Shown: positions 33,382 through 45,197 of the stretch, piece by piece
Layout: every line of letters starts with the position of its first letter
How positions within the stretch are numbered: position 1 is the first letter of the stretch
NCBI GenBank assembly: GCA_032622095.1
Contig: CP136064.1
Span: 259,449,863 to 259,513,862 of the forward strand
Direction: 5' to 3'
Length of the DNA: 64,000 nucleotides
Source: Siphonodentalium dalli
Taxonomy: Eukaryota; Mollusca; Scaphopoda; Gadilida; Siphonodentaliidae
Position numbers and translations under genes: made by a program
Notes under the pieces: generated by a model
The model's input: only the letters and a program-made list of their open reading frames with translations
Told to the model about the DNA's origin: nothing
Database searches by the model: none

Positions 33382-33897
33382 ATATATACATTTTGCGAAA
33401 AAGCCACTTTTGTAAATGTATTTAAATCGAAAAGTGTATCGTGACAAAACCAGCCCAAAATATCCCATAGCACCCTTGGCAAAAGTTAACAGGAACAATT
33501 TCTCTTTATATTGAAACCCGATGATTTATTAAGTCAATCCTGCGTGAGTCCAAATGCGCCCAAAACATTACGCGTTCGTCTTTCCCAAACCTATGACGCG
33601 TCGATGTAATTATGAGGCTGCAGTTATGAGCTGTTGCGCGTTAACCGAGAAATAATTGCAACTAGCCATGTGGGCGCCGACTAATCAGAATGCTGGATTT
33701 AGTGATAATCACACTTAGTATGTAAATATATTGGAATAAATGCTATATTGCAAATCAATCTATCTGTAATACAACTAACACTTTATTGACATAAATACAA
33801 GTCGAGTTTTCCTTTGCGAAGACAGCCGCCATCTTTTATCAAATAAAAACAAGAAATGTCATGATCACGTCGTATAAGGTATGCATTATGCTTTATC
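33382..33897. other. No gene seen
   Basis: No open frame above 60 codons, no recognised repeat. Slightly richer in CG dinucleotides (33540-33610) than its surroundings. Confidence 0.4.
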
Positions 33898-34967
33898 ACG
33901 CTGCATGGTCATCCTATAATCCCTGCTGCTGGCAAGTAAACGCCGCTACGGGCGTCAGCAAAACACGAAGCGGGCGCGCATATGATATAATTTTCCACAA
34001 CAAGGTTGATTTAATTAGTTTCAAGTGGTGTATATAATAGTTGTGTTAGAAAATGGCCCCATATATAGATATATGGGGAAACGATTATGTAGGCTGTGAC
34101 AGAAGTCCGGGGATAATTCAGATAATCATTGTTACAGTAATGCCCTAATTAATCAACTCCTTAACCACAGCAGAATTATGGGTAACTTTTCAGGAAAATA
34201 TGGCTTGTTGCCATTCATCGGAAAGCTATCACTGAGAGCTTTCCGATGAATGGCAACAAGCCATATTTCCGACTAAAACCTGAAAAGTTACCCATAATTA
34301 TGCTGTGGTTAAGGAGTAGATTATTTAGGGCATTACTCTATTTCAAGGTTAATTCGACTTTCATCAATCAAAATATTCGTTACATGTATGAAGCTAGTTA
34401 TCTGACATAATCATCTATTGACGTGTTTTAAAATAAGCCCCCTGAATATCAATCCAGTAACCAGAATAATTAAGTCTTTCCAAACTTACCATACTGAGAT
34501 TAAGTAAACCCTGTGACGGGCGGCAGTAAACCCCGCTGCAGGCTTCAATCGAGCCCGTAACGGGTTTTACTCAAACAATTGGGAGTGCCATCAGAATTTT
34601 TTTTTTTTTTTCTTACATAACTTCAGCAAATATTGCTGGAAATGAAGATTTTAATAGCTTCCTAAGATATCTATTTGCTTCAATTTGAAGTGTAATATTC
34701 GAAATGACACAATATTGAAATATGGAATGTTTATTCTCACCATTCATCGGTCATTTTGTGACCAAATTGAGCCGTATTCTTCCATCTGTCAACAATTGTT
34801 AGATATCAGGTCCATCAAACACCGTGCGAATTCCGAATTATGCCGGTAAAAGCAAAATTAAAAGCAAAATAGCGCGCTAAACAAACTTACCGGTCATCTC
34901 GTAACTTGCCCGCAACGGTTTTTACTGAGTATTTGCCTGCAACGGGGATTATAGGATGACCAGCGTA
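33898..34967. mobile_element. TIR element, first of two adjacent related copies
   Basis: Left end CACGCTGCATGGTCATCC then TATAATCCCTGCTGC; right end is the mirror of ACGCTGGTCATCCTATAATC plus CCCGTTGCAGGCAAAT. Internally it repeats the theme ccccgctgcaggc / gcccgtaacgggttttactc. A TA foldback MITE sits inside at 34133-34340. No transposase is seen. Confidence 0.65.
34133..34340. mobile_element. TA foldback MITE nested in the TIR element
   Basis: TACAGTAATGCCCT...GGCATTACTCTA. The left arm lacks the ggatttagtcgga segment (caggaaaatatgg), the right arm keeps it. Confidence 0.75.
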
Positions 34968-34999
34968 TTTATGTTACTTGAAAATAGAATCTCTCTGTT

Positions 35000-35240
35000 G
35001 TGTGCGTTAATGGATGCAACTTAACGGACGCATCGCAGCCATCTGAATGCAAGGTAATCCAATTTATACACAATGCACGCAATGTTCCAACGGACTCGTC
35101 TGAATGCTACTTAGCATCATTAACGTCAGTGACATCATTTTTGCTCGGTGTTTCCTTCACCAATAAAACTGATGTCATGATACGGCAGCTGAAACGAAGA
35201 TAAACTCCAATAAACTAAACCTCAGAAATAGAATATTTAA
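35000..35240. other. Spacer between the two TIR elements; no convincing gene
   Basis: A 67-codon + frame (35000-35203, MCVNGCNLTDASQPSECKV...) lies here. It has several Cys but no family I recognise, no splice context and no support beyond length. Confidence 0.3.
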
Positions 35241-36292
35241 GCTGGTCATCCTATGATCCCCGCTGCAGGCAGTAATCACCGGTGTGGGGTGTCAGTAAAC
35301 CGCACATCGGGCTATAACAGTTAGAGTTTTCCATACCAGGGCTAGTCAAATTAGTTAAAAGTAGTCAATTTAGAAGTTATACCAATGGAAGACGTACATG
35401 TATATGATAGGCAATGCCTATTTATGCTGTGACAGGAGTTCAGAGAAAATTCAGATATCAGTTCTCGAGAAAAGCACAATCTAAGTGGAGCACATTTGGA
35501 ATGTCAGGGTAAACTTAAGTTTCATTCAGTAAAACTTTCATTGCAGACGCTTCTCGAGAATTCTTTTGTAAAAAAAGGATCAGTCTACAGTGATACCCTA
35601 AGTAATCGACTCCATAACCACAGCAGAATTATGGGTAACTTTTCAGGATTTAGTCGGAAATATGGCTTGTTGCCATTCATCGGAAAGCTCTCCCCGAGAG
35701 CTTTCCGATGAATGGCAACAAGCCATATTTCCGACTAAATCCTGAAAAGTTACCCATAATTCTGCTGTGGTTAAGGAGTCAATTACTTAGGGCATTACTG
35801 TATATGGGACACTCCTAACTCATATAAAGATTCCAACCCCTGGCAAAATTCTTGCCCGCATTGGGGTTTACTCCCACAATGTGGAGTGTCACATGCAATT
35901 GTCAATATTTTCCTACTTAAATGCAGAAAATTACAATGTTAATGTAGATTTAGTTTCCTAAGCTATATTTATCAATGGAACATTGACAACATTGTCCAAA
36001 TTTATCACCACACACTCATCTTGGAGCTGAATACACACAAACTTGAAACATGGAAGCTTATTCTCACACTTCATCGTGCATTTCGTCACTTTATCGAACT
36101 TTACTCGTCGAACTGTTAACATTTGGTTGAAGCTGGGTTCATCAAGCACCTCATGTATCCGGACTCGTGTCCGAAGAAAAACAATTAATAAAAAAACATT
36201 CCTCAAAACAAACCTACGTGTACTCTTCAATCGTGCCCGCAATGGGGTTTACTCAATATTCGCCCGCAGTGGGCATTATAGGATGACAAGCG
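35241..36292. mobile_element. TIR element, second related copy
   Basis: Left end GCTGGTCATCCTATGATCCC, right end the mirror of CGCTTGTCATCCTATAATGC. It has the same interior themes as 33898-34967, including a shared block around 34690-34860 and 36010-36190 (cttattctcacacttcatcg, catcaagcacc). A minus-strand 94-codon frame there (35958-36242) is not preserved in the first copy, so it is probably not a gene. A TA foldback is nested at 35586-35802. Confidence 0.65.
35586..35802. mobile_element. TA foldback MITE nested in the second TIR element
   Basis: Complete arms with apex GGAAAGCTCTCCCCGAGAGC. Its insertion site differs from that of the nested copy in the first TIR element. Confidence 0.8.
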
Positions 36293-37259
36293 TGATATTG
36301 CTTAACCCTGATTGAAGGCACCAAAATCACAAGATTATGAAGATAAGTTCGTTTATGATTTTGGGAAGTTAAATTTGTGGAAATGCCTCAAACAGAATAA
36401 CAGGTGGAAATTGCCATCATGATTGGATGATGAGACATGTGACTTTGGGAAGTTAAATTTGGTGAAATGCCTTAAACAGAATACCAGGTGGAAATTGCCA
36501 TCATGATTGGACGATAAGACATGAAGAAAATCAATACATTGCATGTGAGATGGAACAAGTGAGCCCTTATCGGCTGCATCCAAGGAGGTGAATGCCACTG
36601 ACTTACACAACATTATTTTACGAAGGAATGGAAATTCATTTCCTTAGGCCAATGAAAATTAACTGTCTGGGTTACGAGTCAGGAAAAATTATGGTCGGTA
36701 GACTTAAAAATTAAAGATGCATTATCCAATTAAAATAACACCCCTAAATTACTATTTCTTTGGCTTCGGGGATAACAAATATTTTATTCCAGTTGAGGAA
36801 CCCACTCATCAAAGCTCAGAGTGATCAGATATTGATTTTTGAAATTTGTTATTTCTCGTGATGTGTCTTTTTTATAGCCTGGAAAAAAGTTATCAAACAG
36901 ATGGTCTCGGACCAAATTGCGGATGAAGATGGATAACTCTAAAATCAATTGATAATACTGCCAAATTTTGTTGAACAACACTTTTTGGGAAAATTTATAC
37001 CATAGTATTTGTCAGTGGTTAGCATTATTTTGTTTAATTAATCGATTCTGATAACTAAAGCATATTTTGAAGAATTGTTGTTGTTGTAATTTGAAGATAT
37101 GCAGACCATCTGATCGGATTGAGTACCTTTAATTTAAATTTTTTTTCTCAAATCAGTGAGAAGCCAGATTTATAAAATAAATTGACCTGAGTTATGGCCC
37201 TTTGTTCTTCAATTTTCTCCAATTTTTTTCCTTTCTTCCAACAGATATGAACTAATTTC
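36293..37259. repeat. ~82-bp duplication and one end of a TTAA-type element; no gene
   Basis: At 36358-36520 the block tttgggaagttaaatttg through attgccatcatgattgga occurs twice. From ~36640 to 37125 the sequence (ctttggcttcggggataac, gaggaacccac, tgatcagatattg) is related to 47724-48200 and, inverted, to 55335-55790. It ends in the terminal repeat gattgagtacctttaa. Confidence 0.6.
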
Positions 37260-38060
37260 AATAATTGTCCCCCGACGTTTCCGTCGGAGGACTATAGAAA
37301 TGACCCTCGTCCGTCCCGTCCGTCCGTCCGTGCGTCCGTGCGTCCGTGCGTCCGTGTGTCCGTGCGTCCGAGATTGGGTACCTTCATGGTGTAATCAACT
37401 CCTCCTACAGTTTTAAACGTAGAGATTTGAAACTCTGGGATATTGTTCCTAACATGTTGGTGATTTGCAACATCTATAAAGCTAATCAAAAATATAATTT
37501 TTTCCATATTTTTGGGGGGGTTTTCGACTTAGAAAATTTGGAACATTTTTGCCTTTTGGATGAGATTGGGTACCTTCATGGTGTAATCAACTCCTCCTAC
37601 AGTTTTAAATGTAGAGATTTGAAACTCTGGGATATTGTTCCTAACATGTTGGTGATTTGCAACATCTATATAGCTAATCAAAAATATCATTTTTTCCATA
37701 TTTTTGGGGGGTTTTCGACTTAGAAAATTTTGAACATTTTTGCCTTTTGGATGAGATTGGGTACCTTCATGGTGTAATCAACTCCTCCTACAGTTTTAAA
37801 TGTAGAGATTTGAAACTCTGGGATATTGTTCCTAACATGTTGGTGATTTGCAACATCTATATAGCTAATACAAAAATATCATTTTTTTCGTGTTTGCATG
37901 CATTTGTTCATCGGGTTGTTTTGTCCAAGAAATTTTGCGGTGGTTTGCAACATCTATATACTGTATAACATTGTTGCAAATAGTATCCTACAAACAAATC
38001 CAATCATGAAGTTTACCACTCGAGTCGGGGGACATGTGGTCTGCGACCTTTTATTTTAGA
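37260..38060. mobile_element. GTCC-rich element with GTCCCCCGAC ends and three ~190-bp units
   Basis: Starts GTCCCCCGACG (37267) with a local hairpin (cgacgtttccgtcgg), then a (GTCC)n/(GTGC)n tract to 37369. Three units follow at 37370, 37562 and 37752, each reading gagattgggtaccttcatgg and tgtaatcaactcctcctaca. It ends with GTCGGGGGAC (38024-38033), the mirror of the start. The three overlapping open frames are unit translations, not genes. Confidence 0.7.
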
Positions 38061-38230
38061 TGTACAAACATACTTGCCACACTGTCTCGAATTAGTGCGA
38101 TATTATTTTTGCCTAAGTTATGGCCTTTAGTTTCTAAAATTATTTGCATTCACAGCTTAAACCACATCTGAATTCAACTTGCTCGAGTTAGAATTGTGAT
38201 GATTTTGGAGTTTCTGGATCGTCACTTCTA

Positions 38231-38711
38231 TGGGAGGCCAAATTCACATTTATTAATAATTGTGCTTCAGCGCAATTCAATTGCGCTTCAGCGCAATTCA
38301 ATTGCGCTTCAGCGCAATCAATTGCACTTCAGCGCAATTCAATTGTGCTTCAGTGCAATCCAATTGCGTTTCAGCACAATCCAAAATTAATTGCGCTGAA
38401 GCGCAATTAATTTTCCATATATGGCTAACCCCCCCCCCCCCAGTTAATTAATGAATTGAATTGAATTGAATTGCAATTATTTTCCCATATATGGGCACCC
38501 CCCAGTTAATTAATGAGTAAATCCAATAGAAAATGATCTATTCAGGGGTGTAAGCTTGTAACAATAATTGCGCTTCAGCACAATTCAATTGCGCTTCAGT
38601 GCAATTGATATGAATCAAGCTGAATTGCACTGAAGCATAATTGAATTGCACTGAAGCATAATTGGATTGCGCTGAAGGGCAATTATTAATAAATGTGAAT
38701 TTGGCCTCCCA
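38231..38711. mobile_element. TA-flanked MITE built from a self-complementary GCGCTTCAGCGC motif
   Basis: Ends are TGGGAGGCCAAATTCACA and its mirror, flanked by TA at 38229-38230 and 38712-38713. Inside, AATTGCGCTTCAGCGCAATT (itself palindromic) repeats about six times on the left (38263-38410) and about four times on the right. This makes a 481-bp element with palindromes at two scales. Tc1/mariner-type TA target duplication is inferred. Confidence 0.8.
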
Positions 38712-39303
38712 TACACTTCAGTATTTATTCTCCAACCTGCCCATGTTTTAATTTGCACCATGTGGGTATTCCAATACTGGTTGTGCAACCTCTTATTGAA
38801 CTTATTTTCTGAAAACATTTCCCAACAAAGAATAGGAATCCTTATGCACTTTATCTTTTTGTATGTCTTGTCATCTGCTAATTTTTCCTGAACATCCCTC
38901 CCTCCAAATGAATAATGGTCGTTTGTTGAACTTATTATTTGAACATTTCCCCCAATAAATATGAATTCTGCAACTCTTTTATTATCTTTCGTCCATGCTT
39001 ATATTTCCTAAACATCCCTCGAGAAGAATAATATACCATTCCAATGTATTCTTCTATATCTTTATTACACGCTTGTTCCTAGAAGTACAGTGTTATTGCT
39101 GTTCCATATTTACAAATCCGTAAGTTCCATACGCATCTCGTTGACGTAAAATGATGTACATGACATTCGCCTCAACCATGAAACTTGAACTATTTAAATA
39201 AAAGAATCATCACAGATGACAAACACACCCTGTATGAGCCTAAATAAACCTTCTAATCCTGTATTTTTAATTCACAGATTCTAGGACGCGAAGCGTGTAA
39301 TAA
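38712..39303. other. No gene; fragments of the aatagaccattcc family
   Basis: Two partial copies lie at ~38885-38955 and ~38990-39060 (cctgaacatccctcc, aagttcaac-type words inverted). Nothing coding is seen. Confidence 0.5.
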
Positions 39304-41079
39304 ACACAGAATGACACGATGTGTACATGGGTTTGTCGATACAGCACGAGTGCTGTCGCAGAAGGATAGAACTTGAGGGGCATTTTACCAAAATGTCCTA
39401 GGATATCCTAGGAATTCCTAGGATATCCTAGGAATAAAAGCTTGGAAATGTTAGGAAAATTCCTTGGAATTCCTAGGATATCCTAGGATTAAAGACCTTG
39501 GAAAAGCTGGGAAATCCTTGGGGCGGTATTGGCCCGTTTCAAGTTCGGAAAATCTTGGAATACCTCAGCAAATTAAACCGAGCTTATCCAAGGATTTCCA
39601 AGCTTTACAAAATCTTAATCATAACTTTACCAAGGTTTCCAATCTAGCTTTACCTAGCTTTACCAAGGTTCCAGCCTAACTTTACCTAGCTTTACCAAGC
39701 TTTACCAAGGTTCCAGCCTAGCTTTACCTAGCTTTACCAAGGTTCCAGCCTAGCTTTACCTAGCTTTACCAAGCTTTACCAAGGTTCCAGCCTAGCTTTA
39801 CCTAGCTTTACCAAGGTTCCAGCTCAGCTTTTCCAAGCTTTACCAAGGTTCCAGCCTAGCTTTTCCAAGCTTTACCAAGCTTTCCAGCCTAACTTTACCA
39901 AGCTTTACCAAGGTTGTAAATGACCTTGGCCAAGGTTGAAACCCAGCTTTACCAAGCTTTACCAAGGTTGCAATTGTTTTGTATTTAAAAGTTGAAAATC
40001 TCTAATGACACTGCAAAGGCTTCAACTTTGACAATATTATCATCATTAATAATGATACAATCTCTTGAAATTTACAACAGTCATGAACCATGCCATATAA
40101 TCATTCATGATATTATTCATTCAAAGTTCACTTTTCAGTTAGAATTTTGTTATTCTATTTAGATTGAGATAAATGGTACCTTATACCCTGTAAAATGTAT
40201 AGAATAATATTCACAGGTATATGTTTATGGATCTGAGGTATTTGGAGTGTGATAAAACAGTTAAATTAGATAAATTAGCTGAGAATATATAATGATAGAG
40301 ACAAGCCTTTGGAATGAAAAGGTAGATAGTGGTCCTGAAGGTTATTCTTGGAAATGGTAAAGTAATTGTTAACATAATATCATAAATAAAAATATCACTA
40401 CAACCATATTCTATGAGTCAAATAGAAAACATTAGGGCCACACAAGCAATAACTTACCTTAAGATTGTTGTGATAAAACATGGATTTAAACTCAGTGCAA
40501 CAGTTAATTAAAAATGCTGCCACAGACAACAGTGACGTCTGCATAGTCACGTGACCCAGTCATGTGACCTACAACTAAGCTTTACCAAGCTTTTCCAAGG
40601 ATTTCCAAGCTTTACTTAACTTTACCAAGGTTTGATTAGGATTTCCTAGCTTTTCCAAGCTTTTCCCACTTTATGTGCAACCTTGGTAAAGCTTGGTAAA
40701 GTTAGGTAAAATTTAGATCCAAGCTTTACTCAGCTTTACCAAGGTTTGGTCAACACTGAGTCAAGGATTTCCAAGCTTTTCCAAGCTTTTCAAAGGTTTA
40801 ACTTTATGTGACAACGTTGGTAAACCTTAGATACAAGCTTTACTTAGCTTTACCAAGGTTCCAACCAAGGATTTCCAAACTTTGCTGAAGAGTACATTTT
40901 TTCATTCAAAAAGCTTGGATCAAACCTAGGAAATCCTATGAATTCCTAGGATTCCCAAACTTCTTTAAAAAAGCTTGGATTTCTTTTTGCAAGGGAATTA
41001 AGCGCCTCTCGTTCTATCCTTCTGCGTCAGTACTTGTGCTGTATCGACAAACCCATTTACACATCATGTCGTTCTGTGT
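39304..41079. mobile_element. 1.78-kb TIR element with ATAA target duplication and AAGCTT-rich interior
   Basis: Ends ACACAGAATGACACGATG and the mirror of ACACAGAACGACATGATG start ~90-bp terminal repeats. The flanks are ATAA at 39300-39303 and 41080-41083. Inner arms are made of agctttaccaaggttccagc repeats (39590-39970) and related aagcttttccaagg blocks (40580-40900). Palindromic CCTAGGAATTCCTAGG words lie near both ends. No transposase frame. A stray end occurs at ~22337-22412. Confidence 0.8.
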
Positions 41080-41363
41080 ATAAATGAGATAATCCATTTG
41101 GTAAATAAAGGGATAAACATGCATTTAGTTTTTTTTTTTTTTCCGTTTTAGGCTTCTTACTAAGGACCAGTTAGTACAAAAGTCTTTAGGGATAATATCA
41201 ACAGAGGCTCAGATGTAAGTGAAGGCCATGTGACTTTAGAGATGCTCTATTTCTTCACGGCAGCACTTTCAACAACAACAACAACAACAACAAACTCTCT
41301 ATGGAACTCCCTTTCAAGGCACGTTTAAACTATTGTTGCTAAAAACATACAAAAGCAACCCTG
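41080..41363. other. No gene; (CAA)n tract
   Basis: A short (CAA)8-type microsatellite at 41270-41293; otherwise no feature. Confidence 0.5.
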
Positions 41364-41621
41364 TTAACCCTACCATGACTGGAGCTTCCTGAAATTTTTT
41401 GAAAACCCTGTGCCAGTGCATTCTCTTATATATGCGAGTTGCCCATAGGGCGCCTTGCATATATAATAGAATGCATTGGCTAACAATATTTACATTGACA
41501 TTGTAAGCCAGTGCATTCTCTTATATATGTGAGGCTCTCTATGGGAGACTCACATATAAAAGAAAATGCACTGGATCTTAATAATGCTGCTCCAGCGCAA
41601 CTCCCGTCATGAAAGGGTTAA
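41364..41621. mobile_element. TTAA-flanked MITE, CATGAC-end type, two hairpins
   Basis: TTAA at 41364-41367 and 41618-41621; ends CCCTACCATGACTGGAGC and the mirror of CCCTTTCATGACGGGAG. Two hairpins (41409-41480, 41508-41574) share the GTGCATTCTCTTATATATG core with the other TTAA families. Their apices read GCCCATAGGGC and CTCTATGGGAG instead of GACCATAGGTC. Confidence 0.85.
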
Positions 41622-41635
41622 TTAGCATTGGCTAT

Positions 41636-42498
41636 TAGTCTGGTCGATAAACTCAAAGTTTAGGGTCAACCTAGAAAAAATTCGGACTAAGTTGGTTTTG
41701 ATACCATTTTGAAGAGGAAGCTCTCCTCTATAACATATCCAAAATCTGCTTTGAACATGTTTTGTAATAGTCAATTGTGTGCATCACCACAATTTGTAAG
41801 CAGTTGCATGGCACGCTGGGATAATAATTACCATTTTCCATATTTTGGCGGCCATTTTGGCCGCCATTTTGAGCCAAAGTGACAATTTTGGTACTATTGA
41901 GTTTGAATATCAATAAGATATAGACTACATCACTTACATTGCACAGTTCTTCCCATTCTTGATGAAATATGACTAGAATCCCAATGGGGATCTTTTATGA
42001 AATGTTATATCGCGTTTTGTAAAATCGAATTTTTGAAGGGGTGTGGACCCCACGAACAGCATATTTCATTTCTCCAGTGGTCAGTTAACATGCTAAATAC
42101 AAAATAAAGTCACAATTCTCAACCAGTTCCAAACCACATAAACTTATCTTAAAGATATTTGTAAAAAAACTTTTAAATTCATCTTCCGGTCGATATTTTG
42201 GTGGCCGTCTTGGACGATGAGTTCCAATTTTGGCACATAAAAGTGGCGTTATGTCTTAGCTTCACAAAAATGTATACATGTATATACATATGACAAGATG
42301 TTCTCACTATAATTGCATCACGCTGACTTATAGGAAAATGGCAGCCATCTTGGACGCCATCTTGAATTACAAAAAATGCTCAAAGTGGATTTTAGCTGAT
42401 TTTGGATATGTTATAGAGGATATATTCCTCTTCAAAATGGTATGCAAACCAACTTAGTCCAAATTTTTTCTAGGTCAAACCTTTTATCGACCAGACTA
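41636..42498. mobile_element. 863-bp TIR element with ~110-bp ends and TAT duplication
   Basis: Ends TAGTCTGGTCGATAA and its mirror, with ~110-bp terminal repeats that include cctagaaaaaattcggacta, accattttgaagaggaa and tataacatatccaaaatc. Flanks are TAT at 41633-41635 and 42499-42501. The interior has ggcggccattttggccgcca but no transposase. Confidence 0.75.
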
Positions 42499-42619
42499 TA
42501 TAGGCTGAGTCGAGAAATACATGTAATTAAATTTTCGTTGGCTAATTTTTAGCTGAGGCAAATTTATGAACCTGCCAATGTTTTGTGCAAAGTTGAAACA
42601 AATTGCTGCAGACATTGTC

Positions 42620-42930
42620 TTTTTTTCAATTTCTCTATCCCCCAATTTGCAGAACATAAATTGAATAATCGAGCCGACTAATGGGTGAACATCACCAACT
42701 TCAACTGGGGAACTTCAATCTGATCCTTGGTCTCCCATAGCAGCTGAGGCCTAAAAAGAAAAAGTAACTAAAAACAGTGTTAATTTGAGACTATAGATAT
42801 TTCTCAGAAGATGAGGCCTAAGCAGAATGAGTTCCCCAGCGGGTGAATATGGTGATGCAAACCTGCTGTGTGGGGTAGCATCACTAAAGTCACCCCTCTG
42901 GGGGACCTCATTCTGCTGATGTCAGACACC
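42620..42930. mobile_element. hAT-like palindromic MITE, right-hand portion
   Basis: Contains the spacer words (cccccaatttgcagaacata, tctcccatagcagctgaggc) and one hairpin (gtgatgcaaacc...gggtagcatcac). It stops at ctgatgtcagacac, where the tandem duplication begins. Confidence 0.6.
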
Positions 42931-42980
42931 TGATTTTCAAGGTTTGTTGTGATCTTTCATGAGAGTACATCATTCCCAGG

Positions 42981-43234
42981 CAAGCCTTGAAATAGGGTGT
43001 CTGTCATTTGCAGAATGAGGTCCCCAGAGGGTGAATTTAGTGATGCTACCCCACATAGCGGGCTAGCATCACCAAATTCACCCTCTGGGAACCTCATTCT
43101 GCTGAGGTGTAAGCAGAATGAGGTCCCCAGAGGGTGAATTTGGTGATGCTAGCCCGCTATGCGGGGTAGATTCACTAAATTCACTCTCTGGGGACCTCAT
43201 TCTGCAAATGACAGACACCCTATTTCAAGGCTTG
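42981..43234. mobile_element. hAT-like palindromic MITE, compact double hairpin
   Basis: Ends CAAGCCTTGAAATAGGGTG and its mirror. Two successive hairpins (gctaccccacatagcgggct; gctagcccgctatgcggggt) are themselves in inverted order. 254 bp. Confidence 0.75.
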
Positions 43235-43919
43235 TTCACAGGTCTGACCTCTTCAGCAGGAAAGTTGAATGACCAGGCACGATTCACCCGACCAAAAATA
43301 GCCTACACACATTAAATGCCACATATGGCACTGCATATGCCCTCGGAACTAATCAGCCGTCCTTATATGGCAACAGATGAGTTACAAATAGACTGCCAAT
43401 TGACTTGAGGGCACTAAAATAAATCTCAGAAATTGATGATGAAGTCAGTGGGAGAAGATATACACACACTATCTCCAGCAATCTGGTGAGTTTGGGCGGC
43501 ATTTGATGACGAGTTTTGGCCGCCTTTGATGACGGGAATAAGATAATGGTAATGATTTGGTTATCAGGCTGTTGGGCTCAAGGTCCTTGACAAGGGTGAA
43601 TTTGTGGGCAGGTATATTGGGCGTATGATTTAATTAATTAAAAATGATTAAACGGGCATGACTCATTTTAACCTCCAGGTTTACGTGAGACAGATAAAAA
43701 GTATCGATTCCACCTGCTTTATTTACTCTGGAGTCATTTGATACAAATTTTTCACCTGTTTAAAAGATTTTCACTCAGAATTGAGACAAATGCCCTTTAT
43801 TTTTATCATATCAGGAATAGATCAAAGCTCTTTATTCTGTGCTGAAGAAAAGTTGACACCTGTTTTTTTTCTAAATTCAATGATTTCAATAAGTCTTTCT
43901 TTTGCATATGAAGTCCATA

Positions 43920-44139
43920 TACAGTAATGCCCTAAATAATCAACTCCTTAACCACAGCAGAATTATATGGGTAATTTTTCAGGATTTATGCGGAAATATG
44001 GCTTGTAGCCTGCCGTTCATCGGAAAGTTCTCATTGAGAGCTTTCCGATGAATGGCAACAAGCCATATTTCCGACTAAACCTAAAATTACCAATAATTCT
44101 GCTGTGGTTAAGGAGTCAATTATTTAGGGCATTACTGTA
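43920..44139. mobile_element. TA foldback MITE inside copy 1
   Basis: Complete arms, with small shared oddities (gaattatatggg, ggatttatgcgg, gtagcctgccg) also present at 46545-46764. This confirms that the two copies arose by duplication, not by independent insertion. Confidence 0.85.
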
Positions 44140-44314
44140 GTTAGGTATCAACCATTGCATATAAATAAATCCCTTCCATTTTCTATAGTTTTTTTCCATT
44201 GGTTTCTAAAATGCTATGTATTTAAATAAGATAATGACATAGAGGCGGAAGTGAATGTTGAGGGTAGAAATTTTGTTACGGCAAAGATAAAGTTTACAAT
44301 GCACTATATATATT

Positions 44315-44535
44315 CTGCAAATTAGGGGATATAGAAACTGGACAGAAGGGAAAAAATAACTAAAAACAATGTTAATTTGAGACTATAGATACTTCCTGGA
44401 AGATGAGGCCTAAGCAGAATGAGGTCCCCAGAGAGTGAATTTGTTGATTCTAACCTGCTGTGCAGTATAGAGTCACTAAATTCACCCTTTGGGACCTCTT
44501 TCTGAAAATGTCAGACACACTATTTCCAGACTTGT
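44315..44535. mobile_element. hAT-like MITE piece in copy 1
   Basis: It runs from gcaaattaggggatatagaa to gtcagacacactatttccag. Copy 2 lacks the first ~235 bp of this region (44184-44424), joining ctatag directly to gtccccagag at 46813. Confidence 0.6.
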
Positions 44536-44713
44536 CCCCAGAATAAAATCATTAGGTTGCATGTCAATTGACTGGAGGGCACTGAAATAAATCTCAGAAA
44601 TGGATGATGAAGTGAGAGTGAGAAGATATATACACACAATCTCCAGCAATCTGGTGAGTAGGGCCGGCCTTTGATGACGAAAATAAAATAATGGTAATGG
44701 TTTGGATATCATG

Positions 44714-45144
44714 CCACAGACAAGCCTGAGTTTAGTGTGCCTGTCATTTGCAGAATGAGGTCCCCAGAGGGTGAATTTAGTGATGCTATCCCGCATAGTG
44801 GGCTAGCATCACCAAATTCACCCTCTGGGGACCTCATTCTGCTTAGGCCTCCTCTTCTCTGGAAAGTTTCTTTATTATTAAATTTCTATACAAACTTCTT
44901 CACATAGATAATCTATTTCTTTTTTAGTTTAGTTTCTCTATATCCCCAAATTGGCACATTGCATAATTGAGATTCCCAATGGGTGTACACCACAATATTC
45001 TCCATTTGGGAACTTCAATCTGTGACTCCCATAGCAGATGAGACCATGCAGAATGAGGTCCCAAGAGAGTGAATTTGGTGATGAAAGCCCGCTTTGCGGG
45101 ATAGCATCTCTAAATTCACCCTCTGGCGACCTCATTCTGCAAAT
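44714..45144. mobile_element. hAT-like palindromic MITE in copy 1
   Basis: Starts CAAGCCTGAGTTTAGTGTG, with hairpins at ~44755-44835 and ~45055-45140 separated by the spacer with ttagtttctctatatcccc. The right terminus is cut after gcaaatgactgg, so it is incomplete. Confidence 0.65.
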
Positions 45145-45197
45145 GACTGGTGCACAGAGTTGATGCTGCAGAGTTGATCAGTCGTAACCACCTTGTA

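Noticed and set aside
35958-36242. Minus-strand 94-codon Cys-containing frame inside a TIR element
   Set aside because: The related first copy of the element does not preserve the frame, so there is no sign of selection on it.
37346-37968. Overlapping + frames reading EIGYLHGVINSSYSFK repeatedly
   Set aside because: They are translations of three ~190-bp units in a GTCC-rich element; the frame is not kept between units and the starts are TTG.
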